From the NCBI GenBank assembly GCA_026419775.2, contig JAOPGA020000768.1, positions 1-64,000 on the forward strand: a stretch of DNA of 64,000 bases, given 5' to 3'. Shown here in pieces: positions 60,824 through 64,000 of the stretch. This DNA is from Acrasis kona (taxonomy: Eukaryota; Heterolobosea; Eutetramitea; Acrasida; Acrasidae). Made by a program: the position numbers and the translations under genes. Each line of letters opens with the position of its first letter. Within the stretch, counting starts at the first letter, position 1. The notes below the pieces were generated by a model. That model was not told the DNA's origin. It saw only the letters and a program-made list of their open reading frames with translations, and searched no databases.

Positions 60824-62754
60824 ATGTCTCAGAAGCTGGAGCTATCAACAGTAATAGGTTTCGGAGGTAATTCTAATGCCCAAACTGAGAAATAACAAGT
60901 ATTATAGGTCAGGTTCCATCAGGAATGCACCTCCATCCAAGTGGATCTCACTTGATATATCCACTTGGATCTACCATGGTGATTCGTGAGGTGAAATCAA
61001 ACAAATGTCAATTCTTACACGGACATAACGGAGCGATAACATGCGTAGCTATGTCAAACTCAGGCCGATACATTGCTTCTGGTAACTCTACGCATATGGG
61101 GTTCAAGGTATAACCTAAACTATTCACAATCGAAATTAAATTCTCTTAGGCTGATGTAATATTGTGGGATTTCAAAACAAAAACAATGGTCCATAGAATG
61201 AGTTTACATAAAGTCAAGGTACAATGTCTATCGTTCAGCAACGATGAGAAGTACCTAGTTTCAGTTGGTGGTCAAGATGACAACAACGTAACCGTTTGGG
61301 ATTTGGAGGTTGGAAAACCTATTTGCGGAGCAGAATTGTCTCAACTAGGTTTATGTGCCACATTTTTCAACCACACAAATAGTCTGCTAGTGATTGGCGG
61401 AAAATATCTTTTAAAAGTTTGGGAGGTCAACTTCCAAGACAGAAAACTGACTCCTCATGATTGCCGGCTAGGACAACTAAAAAGAGTTATTACCTCTGTT
61501 GCCATGGATAGGGACGATAAAGCACTATACTGCGGCACTACATCTGGTGATGTTCTCTATGTTCAAATGACCGAACCATATAACTTCAAGTTCTCCGGTC
61601 CACATGCTAAAATCAGTCAGGGAGTGCTAAGCGTTGCGATATCGTCAGATAGGAATGTAATGGTAGGTGGCGGTGATGGATCAGTCACGCTTTTAAAGTT
61701 CGATGATTTGAGCAAGATAAAAGGTACAAAGTTGATGGGAGCAGTAACCTCCTTATCGCTCGGTGGTGATACCTTCTTTTGTGGCACATCACAATCTGTC
61801 ATGTACTCTGTTAATAGATCTTCTCTCAGCGCTAGTTTATTATCTACCTGCCATTCTGAGAGAATTAATGATGTCAGCTATCCTCGAGAAACATCAGACA
61901 TTATTGTAACATGTTCTGTAAACGACATTAGGCTTTGGAATATAGCTCAAAGCAAGGAGCTACTAAGAATTCAAGTTCCCAATTTGGAATGCAACTGTGT
62001 TTGCTTTAGCCCTTCTGGTAAAGCAATTGTAAGTGGATGGAGCGATGGTAAAATTAGAGCCTTTGGTCCACAAACAGGAAAGTTGTTATATGTCATTAAC
62101 GATGCGCACAAGATCATTGGTGATAAGAAGATTAGCGGTAAACTAGTTGGAGTTACTGCTCTAGCAATGACCAATGATGGAAGTTTTATCATCAGTGGTG
62201 GTAGCGATGGACAGGCCAGAGTGTGGTCCATAACAAAGGACAACCAAAAGCTCGCTGCATCCATGAAAGAGCACAAGGCTACAATCAACTGCATCGTAGT
62301 AAAGAAGGATAATTCAGAATGTGTGACTGCAAGCGATGATGGATCTTGTATCATTTGGAATCTTCAAAGATATGCCAGACAAAATATCATGTACGCCCAA
62401 ACGTACTTTAAGCAAGTTGCCTACCTTAACGATGAATCTCAATTGTTGACTTGTGGAAGTGACAAACAAATCACTTATTGGGATGCATTCGATTGTAATG
62501 CCATCAGAGAACTCCCAGAAAGTGAGACTGGAGAAATTCATGCTTTGGACATTTCTCCTTCAGGAGAATACTTTGTGACTGCTGGTCTAGCGAAGAACGT
62601 GCATTTGTGGCACTACGACCAGGGTGAGATCATCAAGACAGGTCAAGGTCACTCTGGAAATGTCACCAAAATCAGATTCAGTCCAGACTCTAAATTTATA
62701 GCAAGCGTCGGAGACGAAGGTGGAATATTTATTTGGAAGCATTCTGCCAAGTAA
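60824..62754 (+). CDS. CFAP52: Cilia- and flagella-associated protein 52 (WDR16)
   Basis: Exons 60824-60866, 60908-61107 and 61150-62754 (introns 41 and 42 nt) give 615 residues, the usual CFAP52 length. The N-terminus LELSTVIGFGGQVPSGMHLH and HLIYPLGSTMVI, then GRYIASGNSTHMGFKADVILWD, are specific to this protein. Two seven-bladed WD40 propellers follow, with RLGQLKRVITSVAMDRDD, LRIQVPNLECNCVCFS and ECVTASDDGSCIIWNL. CFAP52 is a microtubule inner protein of axonemal doublets, so the organism very probably builds a flagellum at some stage. AATAAA lies at 62767-62772. Confidence 0.95.
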
Positions 62755-62785
62755 TAATTTGAAAAAAATAAAACAGTTTTTTTAA

Positions 62786-63765
62786 TTATTTTTTAAAAGT
62801 AATGTCTGATATTTCATGTATTGACGTCATGTGTGACTTGTAGTTGTTACTTTGAGAAAAAGCGGCACCACATAAATCACATTTGTATGGTTTGGTATTT
62901 GTGTGAGTCCGAACGTGGCGCTTCAGGTTGGCATCGTTGGCGAACGACTTATTACAGTGTTCGCAGGAGTAAGGCTTTTTGTTCCCATGTGTATTCAAGT
63001 GCTCCTTCAACGTTTGTGAATGTGCAAATGATTTATCGCACTCAGGACATGTAAATGGTTTTTCTCAAGGTTGTTAGAAAATTGAAAACAAGACAATATA
63101 CCTCTAGTATGCGTCCTAATGTGTTTAACGAGGTTAGATCTATCCTTGAAGACTTTTTCACAAACATCACAAACATAACTGCCATCATCACTTTTCTCTA
63201 CTCGAATGATTTGTACTTTGATTGAGAACCGTTCACTCTTTATTTTTTTGTTTGGCGGTCCTTGTTCAGGAGTGGAATCTGGAGCAGGTCGCTTGAGTTG
63301 AATTTCTTGGGTTTGCTCGATAGTTGAGTACTCCTCAATCTGCCTATTAATGTTCGTCTGTACAAACTCAAACAGCTCGCTGCATGTCCTCTGGTCTAGG
63401 ACGCTCAAGTCAAAGGAAAAATTCTCTTCAACTTCTGTGCTGATGTCAAACCGATTTGAAGTTTGTTGATTACCTTCAAGTAGTCCAACGGGATGCTGCG
63501 ACACTAAATCAAAAACAGCTTTTCGTCTATTGTCGCTTGATAGATTGTCTAGATTTTCGGCAATGAACATTCTCTGCTCCTGCAATGGCAGAAAAGTATC
63601 GGGGTCAAAGATCTCCGTTGTTGTCGTTCCGAAGTCCACTGGTGTAAATGTTGGTGTATTTTGTGTGAGTAGGTCACTGCCTAGAAAACCGAAATCAAAA
63701 TCGGTCAAGTCAGGTAAAGTATGTGACTGGAGATCATCTGTTGATAAAAAGTCGTCTTCATTCAT
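62786..63765 (-). CDS. C2H2 zinc-finger transcription factor
   Basis: Exons 63765-63102 and 63063-62786 (intron 38 nt) give 313 residues. The N-terminal 190 residues are acidic and rich in Asp, Phe, Leu and Thr (LPDLTDFDFGFLGSDLL), like an activation domain, followed by a basic stretch (PPNKKIKSERF) that may be a nuclear localisation signal. Four classical fingers follow: YVCDVCEKVF, FTCPECDKSF, YSCEHCNKSF and YKCDLCGAAF, with H-x3/4-H partners. The intron falls in the linker after finger 1. The frame is open upstream to 63945 without a better ATG except one at about 63867, so the start at 63765 is a choice. Confidence 0.88.
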
Positions 63766-64000
63766 TCTCACGTGATTTCCAGTTTTAACAGTCTTGCTCA
63801 ATAAATAAATAAGTGGTCTATTTATTGAGACCGGAAAATTGACATATGGGATCTTGCTTAGAACCATCAATTTTGACCTTTTCAGTAAACTGTGCGAGAA
63901 CTTTGAGCTGAATCCAACGGATACATTTATTTTTGGAGGATGCAAAATTGAATTAGAAAGTAACTACAATATGTGTATTATCTCAAATAACAAAATTTAT

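Overview
The window is nuclear DNA from a gene-dense, AT-rich protist. All three stop codons are used with the standard code. Most genes have one to eight introns, nearly all GT-AG and only about 33-47 nt long. Genes lie on both strands, often less than 200 bp apart. The gene set (ARP6, Sec5, Qa-syntaxin, a JmjC protein, RhoGAPs, a SYCP2-like meiotic protein, the axonemal protein CFAP52 and a FAM227 family protein) is that of a free-living amoeba or amoeboflagellate with a flagellar and meiotic repertoire. A heterolobosean (Naegleria/Acrasis relatives) is my best guess from overall style; the sequence does not prove it. I see no tRNA, rRNA, CRISPR array or intact mobile element.

Layout. 1-2.1 kb: a decayed methyltransferase-like gene followed by a membrane protein with a possible PD-(D/E)XK-like region. 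2.7-5.1 kb: an FHA-domain nuclear protein with a PP1-docking-like motif. 5.2-6.3 kb: an unknown membrane protein. 6.3-7.6 kb: ARP6. 7.7-17 kb: a run of secretion and membrane-traffic genes (Sec5, syntaxin, PQ-loop transporter, BAR-RhoGAP) with two unknown genes between them. 17-25.3 kb: an unknown 608-residue protein, a transmembrane protein disulfide isomerase, a Ctr copper transporter, a ubiquitin-conjugating E2, a JmjC/cupin_8 oxygenase and a FAM227 protein. 25.4-35.3 kb: a coiled-coil protein, a SYCP2-like protein, a tectonin-like propeller, SLC35F and ENT transporters, a PH-C2-RhoGAP and an acylglycerophosphate acyltransferase.

36-58 kb: two giant surface-protein genes lie head to head across a 0.9 kb gap. 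The minus-strand gene encodes a signal-anchored protein of about 25 cadherin-like/tandem-95 repeats leading to a von Willebrand A domain with a MIDAS motif. The plus-strand gene encodes a roughly 3,700-residue receptor-like protein with a signal peptide, LamG-like and EGF-like modules, a long N-glycosylation-rich ectodomain, IPT/TIG domains, GCC2/GCC3-type cysteine repeats and about eight transmembrane helices. This pair is the most striking part of the window and looks like an adhesion or sensing locus. 58-64 kb: an alpha/beta hydrolase, an F-box-like protein, a doubtful small gene, CFAP52 and a C2H2 zinc-finger factor.

Genome-wide style worth noting: in at least eleven genes the AATAAA poly(A) hexamer overlaps the stop codon, and in at least four more the variant ATTAAA does so, pointing to very short 3' UTRs.
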